Assembly (NCBI GenBank): GCA_002423145.1 | Contig: DIUU01000014.1 | Coordinates: 1 to 64,000 of the forward strand | DNA length: 64,000 nucleotides | Source of the DNA: Acholeplasmataceae bacterium UBA6150 | GTDB lineage: Bacteria > Bacillota_I > Bacilli_A > Acholeplasmatales > UBA5453 | Direction: 5' to 3' | Shown: piece after piece, positions 7,783 to 17,219 of the stretch | Position numbering within the stretch: position 1 is the stretch's first letter | Layout of the letters: each line of letters starts with the position of its first letter | Program-made: the position numbers and the translations under genes | The notes under the pieces: model-generated | The model's input: only the letters and a program-made list of their open reading frames with translations | Database searches by the model: none | What the model was told of the DNA's origin: nothing

Positions 7783-9144
7783 CTATTTTAATGAAAGCAA
7801 CGTGATAGACTCTACATGAGCGGTAAATGGAAACATATCCATCGGTTCGATTGACTTGATCTCATATGATTGCATAAGAACATCCAAATCTTTGGCGAGT
7901 GTGGATGGGTTACATGAAATATAAATGATTTTCTTTGGTTTTTTCTTTAATAAGAACGCAGTGACTTTTTCGCCTAATCCTGTTCTTGGTGGATCAAAGA
8001 CAATGACATCGACAGCGAGGTCTTTCTTTCTGTTCAATACTTCAACCACATCGCCTTTTAATAAGTCGATGTTCTTATTCACATTTTGAATGATCGTATC
8101 TTTCGCACTTTGAACCGATGCTTCAACGGATTCAATGGCGTAAACACGTTTGACATGCGGTGCGACATATTGTGAAATCGGAGCGATCCCACTATAAGCA
8201 TCAATCACGATGTCTGTCTTTTTAAATTTACCCAGCTCGATGACTTTGTTATAAAGCACATCGGCTTGTTTCGTATTCAATTGAAAGAATGCATCTGGTT
8301 TGAGTGAGAACACCACTTCATTTAACACTTCATTGATCGCTTCTTTACCTGCGATTAAATGGGTATTTTTCGTAAAGAATTCTCTGGATTTTAAATCGTC
8401 ATTGATCACCGAATACACAGAGACTATTTCTTTAAACTTTTCAACCATGTATTTCGCAAGTTCATCGACTTCTGGGTCTTCTTTATATAATACAAAGGTG
8501 ACTTGCATTTCACCTGTGGCGTCTGCTCTTCGAATGATGATAAATCGGACTGAACCGGTTTTAGAGGTATTGTTGTATGCCAACATTTTACGCTTATCCA
8601 TTTGATTTAAAATGAGTGTGTAAAATTTGTTGATGTCTTGTTCTTGAACAGGGCAGTCTTTAATTTCAACTAAGTGGTTTGAATTGGGTTTATACATCCC
8701 AATGATATTTCGTTCATACTTATATTGAAGTGGTAAGCTCGCTTTGTTTCGATAATGGGTATTGGGATTTGATCCAATGGTTTCTTTGATTAAATCCAAC
8801 GAAACTGGGGTTTTTACGTAACGACGAATCGCTTGTATAATCAATTCACGCTTGAGTTTTAAGGTTTCATCATACGCTAAATGCTGTAATTGGCAGCCAC
8901 CGCACTCATGATAAACAGGACAAAAAGGCTCTACTCTTGAAGGGCTCTTTTTGTTGATTTGAATCAAATCTGCCTTATAGTATGTATCAAAATCAGCTGT
9001 GATTTCAACCAAGACTTCTTCTTTTGGTAATGCAAAATCAACGAATATGGCTTTACGGTTATGATACCCGATGCCTTCTCCATTGATGCCTAAACGTTGT
9101 ACTTCTATGGTCAATTGTTGACCGATGGGGAGTTTGTTTTCCAT
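7783..9144 (-). CDS. 23S rRNA (uracil-C5)-methyltransferase, RlmCD/RlmD (TrmA/RumA) family
   Basis: A 453-residue enzyme. It has an N-terminal TRAM domain (residues ~1-60, KLPIGQQLTIEVQRLGINGE), an iron-sulfur cysteine cluster CPVYHECGGCQ, and a C-terminal SAM-dependent methyltransferase domain with DAYSGI, FDPPRTGLG and ISCNPSTL, whose cysteine is the catalytic nucleophile. It methylates uracils of 23S rRNA (U747/U1939 in the Firmicute RlmCD). ATG at 9144 is preferred over the GTG at 9153, since AGGTGA then lies 5 bases upstream. G+C is visibly higher than in the segment to its left. It is a single-gene unit between two terminators. Confidence 0.9.
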   Translation of the reverse strand: MENKLPIGQQLTIEVQRLGINGEGIGYHNRKAIFVDFALPKEEVLVEITADFDTYYKADLIQINKKSPSRVEPFCPVYHECGGCQLQHLAYDETLKLKRELIIQAIRRYVKTPVSLDLIKETIGSNPNTHYRNKASLPLQYKYERNIIGMYKPNSNHLVEIKDCPVQEQDINKFYTLILNQMDKRKMLAYNNTSKTGSVRFIIIRRADATGEMQVTFVLYKEDPEVDELAKYMVEKFKEIVSVYSVINDDLKSREFFTKNTHLIAGKEAINEVLNEVVFSLKPDAFFQLNTKQADVLYNKVIELGKFKKTDIVIDAYSGIAPISQYVAPHVKRVYAIESVEASVQSAKDTIIQNVNKNIDLLKGDVVEVLNRKKDLAVDVIVFDPPRTGLGEKVTAFLLKKKPKKIIYISCNPSTLAKDLDVLMQSYEIKSIEPMDMFPFTAHVESITLLSLK

Positions 9145-9182
9145 AATAATCACCTACCTTTTGATTATACCATGCTTAAGTC

Positions 9183-9210
9183 AAAAAAAATGCCAAAACT
9201 GGCATTTTTA
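9183..9210 (-). terminator. Terminator of the epimerase-like gene
   Basis: On the minus strand, stem ATGCCA/TGGCAT with a GTTT loop is followed by eight Ts. It begins at the stop codon (9208-9210). Confidence 0.85.
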
Positions 9211-10137
9211 TCGGTTGGTTTCAATGAAACGAATGGTTTCAGCGAGAGTCAAATCAAATGGTTTCAATTCTGAAAGTAAATACTTCTTCATTTTTTGATT
9301 CGAGTATTTGTGGTTTTCTGTGACCACATCGATCATTTTAATTGAATACTGTTTAACATAGGGAATGATCAATCGGATGAGCCATAAAGGGACATGAATG
9401 ATGAATTTCTTTTGTTTGGTGAATTTTCGAATGCGTTTATATAGATCGGTAATGGATAAATTAAATCCAGATAATATAAATTCATCATTATAAGGCAAAA
9501 ATCCACTTTGAATGATGGCTTTCGATACATCATCGACATCGATAAAGTTATATCCGCCCGATAGCGAGAATAAAAATCTCTTTTTCAATACATTTTTCAC
9601 TTCTTTTGTGATTGGACCGATTTTGAAGTCATTCGCGCCAATCACAGCCGTCGGATATAAAATCACACCCGATAACCCACTTTTAATGGCTTTACGAACA
9701 TATACAGTCGCCTCTTTTTTGGTATAGGCATAATGATCTTTTTCACTAATTTCTTTATAAGTGACTGGTTCTTCAATGAGCCCCGTTTTTTCTTTTTCAA
9801 TGATGTCTGCTGTGGAAATATAGACCAGTCGTGCGCCTTTTTCCTTACAAACATCGGTGATGACTTGTGTGGTCGTTAGATTAGACTCAACAGACTGATC
9901 ATAATCACTGTTTTGTAAATCAATATATCCGATGGCGTGAATGACAATGTCACTCCTTTGAATTTCTCGTCTTAAAAAAGCGGGATCGGTTAAACTGCCT
10001 AACACGACGACCACGGCTTTGTTTTGAAAATGATTCAATGGATTTCTCGCGAGCACCTTGACTTCATACCCTTGTTTAAGTAAGGTACGACATAGTTGAT
10101 TACCAATATGTCCACTTGCTCCTGTGACGATGATCAT
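9208..10137 (-). CDS. NAD(P)-dependent epimerase/dehydratase (extended SDR)
   Basis: A 309-residue extended short-chain dehydrogenase. The N-terminal nucleotide-binding motif is VTGASGHIGNQL (GxxGxxG), followed by VVLGSLTD, the serine of VYISTAD, the active-site YAYTKKEA (YxxxK), and YPTAVIGAND near the substrate region. The closest general type is the NAD-dependent epimerase/dehydratase family with dihydroflavonol-reductase-like members; the substrate is unknown. The start at 10137 puts the Rossmann strand at the N-terminus, with GGGGCG upstream. A TATAAT lies at 10160-10165, directly after the upstream terminator. It is not obviously part of the glucan locus. Confidence 0.8.
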   Translation of the reverse strand: MIIVTGASGHIGNQLCRTLLKQGYEVKVLARNPLNHFQNKAVVVVLGSLTDPAFLRREIQRSDIVIHAIGYIDLQNSDYDQSVESNLTTTQVITDVCKEKGARLVYISTADIIEKEKTGLIEEPVTYKEISEKDHYAYTKKEATVYVRKAIKSGLSGVILYPTAVIGANDFKIGPITKEVKNVLKKRFLFSLSGGYNFIDVDDVSKAIIQSGFLPYNDEFILSGFNLSITDLYKRIRKFTKQKKFIIHVPLWLIRLIIPYVKQYSIKMIDVVTENHKYSNQKMKKYLLSELKPFDLTLAETIRFIETNR

Positions 10138-10165
10138 ATAAACACGCCCCATCTATCTTTATTAT

Positions 10166-10196
10166 AACAAAAGACATGTGGTTTTATGCACATGCC
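10166..10196 (-). terminator. Terminator of glucan operon B, after the GH94 gene
   Basis: On the minus strand GGCATGTG pairs with CACATGTC across an 8-base loop and is followed by TTTTGTT. It lies 9 bases after the GH94 stop codon. Confidence 0.75.
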
Positions 10197-10204
10197 TGCT
10201 TGAT

Positions 10205-13200
10205 TTATTGTTTTTTAAGGGTAACTTCAATATGGTTTACTTGATTTGTCTTTAATAACGCCGCTTCAATCCATACACCAGCACTGCGATAACGGTTTTG
10301 CATCGGTATCGCATCCACCAGGTGGTGATTGATTTTCACTTGATTTTGATCCCCAAAATGATAGCTGACTTCTAGTGGATAATGGCCCATATGATACGTT
10401 AATTTAAGGCCATCGAGTTCATATGGTAGTGCGGGGTCAATCCATAACCCTTGATGGTATTGTTTAAAGCCCAACACATTGGATACCATTTGGTTTAGAT
10501 AAATCCCAGGACCCGATGAATACATACGCCATCCGGCTTTCACAGGAATCAAGCCTTTACGAACTTTTTCAAAGTCACGTTTCGCTTCATAACGGTCCTT
10601 AAAGGCAGCGTCACTACTGGAAAAATAGACGTTGGATTGGCGAATCATCGCGTTTTTTACCGATTTTTGGATGTCGATTGGGTTGATGGTAAATAGTGCT
10701 TCAAATGCCAACTCTGGTTCACCCAGTTTCGCCATCGCTTCAATGAAACGAATGTGCGCGTGACAGTATTGAATTCCGATTTCTCGACCGAAATTAGATG
10801 CCGTTTCTGCACGACTGAAATAGGTCTTTAATCCACCACGATAAGTGACAGCGGTATCCATCAAACGAACCCCATCCGGGTGTTTTAATACGGTGGTTAT
10901 GAGGTCTTTATAGCCAATCGCTTGTTGGCGATCAATCATTTCCGAAATGATTGGACGCTTCAAAGCGAGTAAACGATACTTTAATCCGGTTTTATCGTCA
11001 TTTGGATGTAACAAGTAATCAATTTGATTGTGATCATTGAACACAATGAATCCTGCGGGTACTCCCGATTTAACCATATAAGTTTCATAATCTTTTTGCA
11101 TATCGAGTTTCATTTGACTTAGTCTTTTAGATATGTCTAAATGTGCGAGTTCAATCGATAACGTATTTAATGCGTCATAGAGTAACGCAATCGTCCAACC
11201 TGAAACCATTTTTGAAGTTAATTCATGGTTAGCCGGTTGTAATGTATCATCCCAGTCGCCTCCCCCATAACGCGGTAGGTGTGTGTTTGGAATGTAGCTT
11301 TCTTCGATACAATCGAGGGTACTCACAATATGATCAACCAATGTTTTATCTTGATGCACGAAAGCATTTTGATTTTTAGACATGTAAGGGACTTTTTCAT
11401 TGAGAATCGATAAGTCTTGGGTCGCTTTTAAGTAGATACCTAACGTTCTTAATGGCCAAATGATGATGTCTCCATGCGATTCATGGGCTTGGATACGGTA
11501 GTAGTTATCAAACATGAACCATTGTGGGAAATCACCATTTTCAACGAATTGTCTTCTAAAAACTTTAAGGAGAATTTCTCTGACAATGTCATAGCGCGAC
11601 GCGGCCATGAATAATTCTGCGGGTCCTTGGCATATATCTCTGGTTCCCCAAGCGGCCCCGTTCGACTGTTCCAGCCCGTGGGGTGAACTGTAGTGAACTA
11701 GACCATTATGGGTAAACCAAAATGCCGATTCGTTTAAAATATCGAGTTTGGACTGGTGCTTTTCGTGGATCAACTGAATGCCTGTTAGACTTTCAATAAA
11801 TTGATTGTATTTAGTTTGAGATGTTTTTAAATCGATGGTGACGTCTTTAAATGTATCGAATGTCCCGTCGATGTAGAATTCAAAATGTGAAACGTGCTTG
11901 TAATCAAATGTGATGATGCCAAAATTGCTGAAGCCATCGACTTGATTTAACATGCTTTCGCTTAAGTCAATACCAGGCACACGATATCTGTATTTCAACG
12001 ATGGATAATGGTCATGGATGAACCCGTTTAAACTCGTATCTATGATGATTTCATGTTTTGATATCGCCAACGGTACATTCACTTCGTATTCTTGTGGGTG
12101 CATCACCAACGGTTGTGTCACAATAATATCATAGGTTTTTTGGTGTAATGACTTGAATTCAATTTTTTGTGAGAGTTGATCTTTATCCGCAGCCACCAAG
12201 ACTTCAATGGTGTCTGTATCGAGTACATAAACCCACTTACAAAAATTCACCCCAATCTCATAATAGGATGGCATGGTCAAGATTTGATAGCGGTTATTAT
12301 TTTTGATATAAATACGTAAACCAGACAGTTTGTCGAGGTTTAAGAAATTACGAACAACGCCCAACAATTTATGGAAATTGGTATTACCCAACACCACATG
12401 GGAAGCGAACACCCCGTACATAAAGTTGGTTTGAGCCATGATTTTTTCAGACACATGGAGTAAGTCCCCATGGATGATCATGTGTCCGCTTGGACGTTCC
12501 ATCAAGAGTTCTTTCGCTTGTGTGATGACATGGGTATGTTCATTTGTAAAAAACGATAGGACATTGTCTTGTTTTTCTAGGTGGTTTTGAATGGGATAAA
12601 TCGATTTAAGCGTCGCTTCATCGACGGGTTTACCGACGATGACATCATCGATTCCAATCCATGGTTTCATCCGTTTGGGTTGAGTCAATCGATAATACGT
12701 CTTAATGAAATTATACTGATCCAAAACAGTGAACTTTTGCGAAACAATGCCTTCGTGGAGCGGTTTATAATAGCCATAGAAGACCACTGAAGTCAACTCT
12801 TTTAATTGGAGTGGTTCGGATTGTAAAGTGATGTATGGGAACTCGTATTGGTAATTTTCATTGGCTAGTTTTGGTTCATACAACGCTTTTGGTTCATTGG
12901 TTTTTTTATAAGACAATCCAAAAAACTGGGTACCATCGGTAACAAATCCGATATTTTTGGTCAATGACCCGATTTGTAAAACTTGGGTATCGCCTTGGTT
13001 TTGTCTAGAACAAATGGCATAACCAAATTGGTCTTTGAATGCTTGATGGTCGATGTATTGGGCTGTATATGCCTCAGAAGCTAAGATAGAACCCGCCGAT
13101 GCGATACCGACATCTTGGCCATAAAATAGGTCATATACCCCATCTAGAGTCTTTTTGCCTAGCAGTACATCATAAACCCACGCATGACCATGTAGGGATA

Positions 13201-13492
13201 AAACGACTTGATAATCGATGCCAAAGGCTTGACCTTGATAAACCGCTTGATTACCGACAATCTCAAAACCGGCATTGGACTGTACGCCTAACAGTTTCTT
13301 AAATGTGTATTTGCCTTGATGAAAGCGTCTTAAAAAGAGGTTAGAAACGCTCCCTTCAATCAAATTACCTCTTAGCAGATTGATTTGATTGTGATGGTAA
13401 CGAATTCGAAATAAGTCCCCGCTTTCAAGCAGTTCAAATACAAGGTCGTTACTTGATATTAAATGTTTCTTGATGTCCATCTTTAGTTGCAT
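10205..13492 (-). CDS. GH94 phosphorylase, probable 1,2-beta-oligoglucan phosphorylase (SOGP)
   Basis: A 1095-residue cytoplasmic protein with no signal peptide. The size and architecture fit the long SOGP branch of GH94: N-terminal beta-sandwich domains, then an (alpha/alpha)6 catalytic barrel from about residue 560. The general-acid aspartate is Asp746 in GGGDWDDTLQPA. The phosphate side is marked by RQSNVYFSSSDAAF, and YSSGPGIYLNQM follows near the C-terminus. The expected reaction is reversible phosphorolysis of sophoro-oligosaccharides to glucose 1-phosphate. Specificity is inferred from length, the WDDTLQP variant and the co-located GH144 and GH3 genes; laminaribiose or cellobiose phosphorylases are alternatives. 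GGAGG precedes ATG 13492. It is the last gene of operon B. Confidence 0.85.
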   Translation of the reverse strand: MQLKMDIKKHLISSNDLVFELLESGDLFRIRYHHNQINLLRGNLIEGSVSNLFLRRFHQGKYTFKKLLGVQSNAGFEIVGNQAVYQGQAFGIDYQVVLSLHGHAWVYDVLLGKKTLDGVYDLFYGQDVGIASAGSILASEAYTAQYIDHQAFKDQFGYAICSRQNQGDTQVLQIGSLTKNIGFVTDGTQFFGLSYKKTNEPKALYEPKLANENYQYEFPYITLQSEPLQLKELTSVVFYGYYKPLHEGIVSQKFTVLDQYNFIKTYYRLTQPKRMKPWIGIDDVIVGKPVDEATLKSIYPIQNHLEKQDNVLSFFTNEHTHVITQAKELLMERPSGHMIIHGDLLHVSEKIMAQTNFMYGVFASHVVLGNTNFHKLLGVVRNFLNLDKLSGLRIYIKNNNRYQILTMPSYYEIGVNFCKWVYVLDTDTIEVLVAADKDQLSQKIEFKSLHQKTYDIIVTQPLVMHPQEYEVNVPLAISKHEIIIDTSLNGFIHDHYPSLKYRYRVPGIDLSESMLNQVDGFSNFGIITFDYKHVSHFEFYIDGTFDTFKDVTIDLKTSQTKYNQFIESLTGIQLIHEKHQSKLDILNESAFWFTHNGLVHYSSPHGLEQSNGAAWGTRDICQGPAELFMAASRYDIVREILLKVFRRQFVENGDFPQWFMFDNYYRIQAHESHGDIIIWPLRTLGIYLKATQDLSILNEKVPYMSKNQNAFVHQDKTLVDHIVSTLDCIEESYIPNTHLPRYGGGDWDDTLQPANHELTSKMVSGWTIALLYDALNTLSIELAHLDISKRLSQMKLDMQKDYETYMVKSGVPAGFIVFNDHNQIDYLLHPNDDKTGLKYRLLALKRPIISEMIDRQQAIGYKDLITTVLKHPDGVRLMDTAVTYRGGLKTYFSRAETASNFGREIGIQYCHAHIRFIEAMAKLGEPELAFEALFTINPIDIQKSVKNAMIRQSNVYFSSSDAAFKDRYEAKRDFEKVRKGLIPVKAGWRMYSSGPGIYLNQMVSNVLGFKQYHQGLWIDPALPYELDGLKLTYHMGHYPLEVSYHFGDQNQVKINHHLVDAIPMQNRYRSAGVWIEAALLKTNQVNHIEVTLKKQ

Positions 13493-13504
13493 ATAAGTCG
13501 CCTC

Positions 13505-15631
13505 CTAAATCAATGTAAAGTCGGTTTTCAAAACACGATTCGATGCGTTACCGACTAGAATACTAAATTTGCCTACATCCGCAGACAGGCTTAAGTCACT
13601 GTGTACATAGACCAAATCCAATTCTGAAATGGTGAATGACACAACCGTTTTAGAATGTTTTTCAATCCATATTTTCTTGAATTGCTTTAGTTCTTGAACG
13701 GGTCTAGATACTTCTGCACTGTAATCTCTGATGTATAACTGAATGGTTTCATACCCTGAAATATGGGAAGTATTCTTAACTTCAATCGATATATCCATCG
13801 ATTCATTTCGCTTCATGGTTGGTTTTGAAACCACTAAATTCGATAACTCAAACGTACTATAGGACAATCCAAAACCAAAGGGATAAAGTGGGGTATTTTC
13901 TACATCCAAATAGAAGGATGTGAATGGATTCCAATCATTTTTAAATGGTCTACCTGTATTTAAATAATTATAGTAAATTGGAATTTGACCCACGTGTCTT
14001 GGGTAACTCATCGTCAATTTTCCAGAGGGGTTATTCTTTCCAAATAAGGTTTCTGCAATCGCTTGTTGAGACATGGTACCTAAGAAAAATGTATCTAGGA
14101 TGGCATTGACTTTCGATTCTATGGATGTCAAGACCAATGGTCTACCATGATACAACACCAAGACCACTGTTTTGCCCATGTCATGAAGCTGTTGAATTAA
14201 ATTTTCATCTTTGGGTTTGAGCGTGATATTCACTTTTGAATGGGCTTCTCCAGATTCGATGGCGTGTTCGCCAACAGCGACCACCACAACCTCAGCTGAT
14301 TTTAATGCGTATAGTTCTTCTGGGTTTAAAGCAAGAACATCGTTTTTATCTGAAATAAGGGTAGGTTTAGAATACGAGGATATCGCTTCATAAAGCGGTA
14401 TACAGTCTTCCTTACGACCATGCCAACTCCAAGGCCCAATCGTGTTTGAATTGGTTATGTATTCTCCTAATAACGCGATTTTAGACGACGATTCCAATGG
14501 GAGTGTTCCCTCATTTTTTAACAAAACCATCGATTCTCTCGCAACTTCAAGGGCGACTTGTTTGTTCTCATTGGACAATACAAACGTCTGTTCTTTGAGT
14601 TCGTCTGCACCTTTATAAGGGTCATCAAACAAACCCAAATCGGCTTTGAGTTTCAATATTCGATATACCGCGTCATCCAATAATGCCATCGGCACTTCGC
14701 CATTTTCGATCAATTTTTTTAAATTTATGACATAGGATGAGGTAGCCATTTCGATGTCTAAACCAGCCAAAATGGCTTTTTTCGCCGCTTCGTAATCATC
14801 TGCAGATGTGCCATGTTCAATGGTTTGTCTTAACGAATCATAATCTGAAATGACCACGCCATCGAATTGCCAATTGTCTTTTAAAACATCCCTGAGTAAG
14901 TATTTGTTTTGTGTCGCTGGGATGCCTTCAATGATATTGAACGAGGTCATCACCAATCGCGCTCCCGCGTCGATCGCGGCTTTGTATCCGGATAAATAAT
15001 ACTGGTGCAAGTTGAGACGTGACATATCGACCGTATTATAATCTCTGCCTGCTTCACTCGCACCATAGGCAGCGAAATGTTTTACACAGCTGGCCAGATT
15101 ACCTACCTTTTCAATCCCATCGTGTTGATACCCTTCGACCATGGCTTTCGCATAGACTTGGTTTAAATACGGGTCTTCACCAAAGCCTTCAACGACCCTA
15201 CCCCAACGGGGGTCACGAGACAAATCAGCCATCGGTGAAAACGTAACATGAATCCCCGCGGTTTGAGCTTCTAGAGCCGATATTCTGGCTGCTTTCTTGA
15301 CGAGTTCAGGGTTAAATGACGCTGCCATAGCGAGGGGAACAGGAAAAATAGTTTTATACCCATGGATGATGTCAGCCATGAATATAAGGGGTATTTTATG
15401 TCTACTTTTTTCAAGGTAAGTCTTTTGAACACGCTTCATTTCTGACGCGTTACCGATGCCTAATACAGAACCCGATAGAAACACTTCGTTTTCTTTGAGA
15501 CCCAAGGCTTGAATCGGTCCATAGACTTCTTTTTTTAAATCACCAATGAAGAAAAATGGCGCTAGTTGCATCAACTGGCCGATTTTTTCTTCGATCGTTA
15601 GGTCGTTCATTCGTTGTTGTATGGGTAGCAT
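13505..15631 (-). CDS. GH3 beta-glucosidase, probably acting on sophorose
   Basis: A 708-residue three-domain GH3 enzyme. The (beta/alpha)8 barrel carries DPRWGRVVEGFGEDP and KHFAAYGASEAGRDYN, with the nucleophile Asp263 in VISDYDS. An alpha/beta sandwich starts near residue 375 (ARESMVLLKNEGTLPL), and a C-terminal fibronectin-III-like domain begins after YPFGFGLSYSTF. It has no signal peptide and so is cytoplasmic. ATG 15631 is chosen because AGAGGG lies 6 bases upstream and the start abuts the GH13 stop (15633); the ATG at 15664 would add 11 residues inside the GH13 gene. A GH3 of similar size sits beside SOGP in the Listeria innocua cluster. Confidence 0.88.
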   Translation of the reverse strand: MLPIQQRMNDLTIEEKIGQLMQLAPFFFIGDLKKEVYGPIQALGLKENEVFLSGSVLGIGNASEMKRVQKTYLEKSRHKIPLIFMADIIHGYKTIFPVPLAMAASFNPELVKKAARISALEAQTAGIHVTFSPMADLSRDPRWGRVVEGFGEDPYLNQVYAKAMVEGYQHDGIEKVGNLASCVKHFAAYGASEAGRDYNTVDMSRLNLHQYYLSGYKAAIDAGARLVMTSFNIIEGIPATQNKYLLRDVLKDNWQFDGVVISDYDSLRQTIEHGTSADDYEAAKKAILAGLDIEMATSSYVINLKKLIENGEVPMALLDDAVYRILKLKADLGLFDDPYKGADELKEQTFVLSNENKQVALEVARESMVLLKNEGTLPLESSSKIALLGEYITNSNTIGPWSWHGRKEDCIPLYEAISSYSKPTLISDKNDVLALNPEELYALKSAEVVVVAVGEHAIESGEAHSKVNITLKPKDENLIQQLHDMGKTVVLVLYHGRPLVLTSIESKVNAILDTFFLGTMSQQAIAETLFGKNNPSGKLTMSYPRHVGQIPIYYNYLNTGRPFKNDWNPFTSFYLDVENTPLYPFGFGLSYSTFELSNLVVSKPTMKRNESMDISIEVKNTSHISGYETIQLYIRDYSAEVSRPVQELKQFKKIWIEKHSKTVVSFTISELDLVYVHSDLSLSADVGKFSILVGNASNRVLKTDFTLI

Positions 15632-15632
15632 A

Positions 15633-17219
15633 TCAATCCCTCTTCTCATAAAATAGTCCGGCATAATAGGGTTTTAATGTGTGATGTTCTTTTGCATTGG
15701 ATAGCAGTAATGTCATGGATGAAATATCTATAGGGTTATGAACGACTTCATCGGTCCAGTTACAGATGACCACCAAGCGTTCCTTTTTAGACACCCGTTC
15801 ATAGATAAAAAGGTTCAAATGATTCTCTGCTATCAATCGAAATTCACCTTCCGTAAATACATCCAAAGATTTTCTGATTTTCAAGAGGTTTTTAACATAA
15901 GATATCACACCATCGGCATCCATGACATCCAAATCTCGGTTAATCCTTATGTAATTTGGATTCATTTTTAGCCAAGGGGTTTCATTTGAAAATCCCCCAT
16001 TGGGTGATGTATTCCACTGCATCGGTGTTCTTGAATTATCACGACTTTTCGCGTAAATCGACGTCATGATGTCGGCTTCTTTCCAGCCTTTAGCTTTCAA
16101 TTCTTGATAGATATTTTTGGTTTCGATATCGCGGTATTCATGGATGTTCATTTCAATCCCTGTCATGCCAAACTCTTCGCCTTGATAAATATAGGGGGTC
16201 CCCTTCATAGCAAACAATAGAGTGAATAACATTTTCGCACTGTCTTTACGGTAAGGTTCTTTGGGGTTCCCATATCGAGAGACAGCCCGTGGCTGATCAT
16301 GGTTGGACCAAAATAAACTCGCCCAGCCTTTGTCTTTGAAAAGGTGTTGGGTATGTCCTAATGTCGTCTTTAAGGCTTTTAAATCGAGTTTTTTTAGGAC
16401 CCATTTACCTTGTCCACTGACTTCATCTAAAGCGATATGGTCAAATTGAAAAACCATATCCAATGCTTTTTGAGCTGCTGTGATTTCATTGGCACGTTTC
16501 AATGAAATACCTGGCATTTCGCCCACAGTAAATACATCTCGACCTTTAAAACACGTGTCGTATAGTTCAGTCAAATAGGTTTCTAAGTAAGGGCCATCGG
16601 CCAGTTGTTTATGGTGAATATCTTTACCAATCAAGTCAATGACATCCAATCTAAACCCATCAAATCCCAAATCTAACCAATGATTGATCATCTGATAGAT
16701 TTCTTGTCTCAATCGAGGGTTTTGCCAGTTCAAATCGGGTTGTTTGACACTGAAAAGATGAAAGTAATATTCATTTAAGTGCGGTACGTATTGCCACGCA
16801 GAACCACTGAAAACAGAGGTGATGTCACTCGCTTCTTTTGACCATATATAATAATCATAATAGGGGCTTTGAGGGCCTTTTAAAGCTTCTTTAAACCAAA
16901 CATGTTCATCTGAGGTATGATTTAAAACCAAATCCATGATGACTTTAAGTCCTTTTGAATGGGCTGTTTTTAATAACAACATCAAATCATCTTGGGTTCC
17001 AAACAGAGGGTTAATTTCATAATAATCGGAAATATCATACCCATTGTCATCCATCGGTGATTGATAGACGGGTGATAACCAAATCACATCAATCCCGAGG
17101 TCTTTTAAATAATCCAGTTCAGAAATGATCCCTAGGATATCTCCAATACCATCGCCATTGGAATCTTTAAAGCTCAATGGGTAAATTTGATAGACTACTG
17201 CTTTTCGCTTGTTTTCCAT
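15633..17219 (-). CDS. GH13 alpha-glucosidase, oligo-1,6-glucosidase type
   Basis: A 528-residue cytoplasmic GH13 enzyme. All three catalytic residues are present: Asp192 in DGFRLDVID, Glu234 in VGEMPG and Asp308 in SNHDQPR. The N-terminal VVYQIYPLSFKDSNGDGIGD is typical of subfamily 31. The residue after the nucleophile is Val, seen in alpha-1,6-specific enzymes and trehalose-6-phosphate hydrolases; maltases usually have Thr or Ala. It overlaps the GH144 gene by 25 bases and so is in operon B, although it cleaves alpha-linkages while its neighbours act on beta-glucan. Isomaltose-type oligosaccharides are the likely substrate. Confidence 0.88.
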   Translation of the reverse strand: MENKRKAVVYQIYPLSFKDSNGDGIGDILGIISELDYLKDLGIDVIWLSPVYQSPMDDNGYDISDYYEINPLFGTQDDLMLLLKTAHSKGLKVIMDLVLNHTSDEHVWFKEALKGPQSPYYDYYIWSKEASDITSVFSGSAWQYVPHLNEYYFHLFSVKQPDLNWQNPRLRQEIYQMINHWLDLGFDGFRLDVIDLIGKDIHHKQLADGPYLETYLTELYDTCFKGRDVFTVGEMPGISLKRANEITAAQKALDMVFQFDHIALDEVSGQGKWVLKKLDLKALKTTLGHTQHLFKDKGWASLFWSNHDQPRAVSRYGNPKEPYRKDSAKMLFTLLFAMKGTPYIYQGEEFGMTGIEMNIHEYRDIETKNIYQELKAKGWKEADIMTSIYAKSRDNSRTPMQWNTSPNGGFSNETPWLKMNPNYIRINRDLDVMDADGVISYVKNLLKIRKSLDVFTEGEFRLIAENHLNLFIYERVSKKERLVVICNWTDEVVHNPIDISSMTLLLSNAKEHHTLKPYYAGLFYEKRD

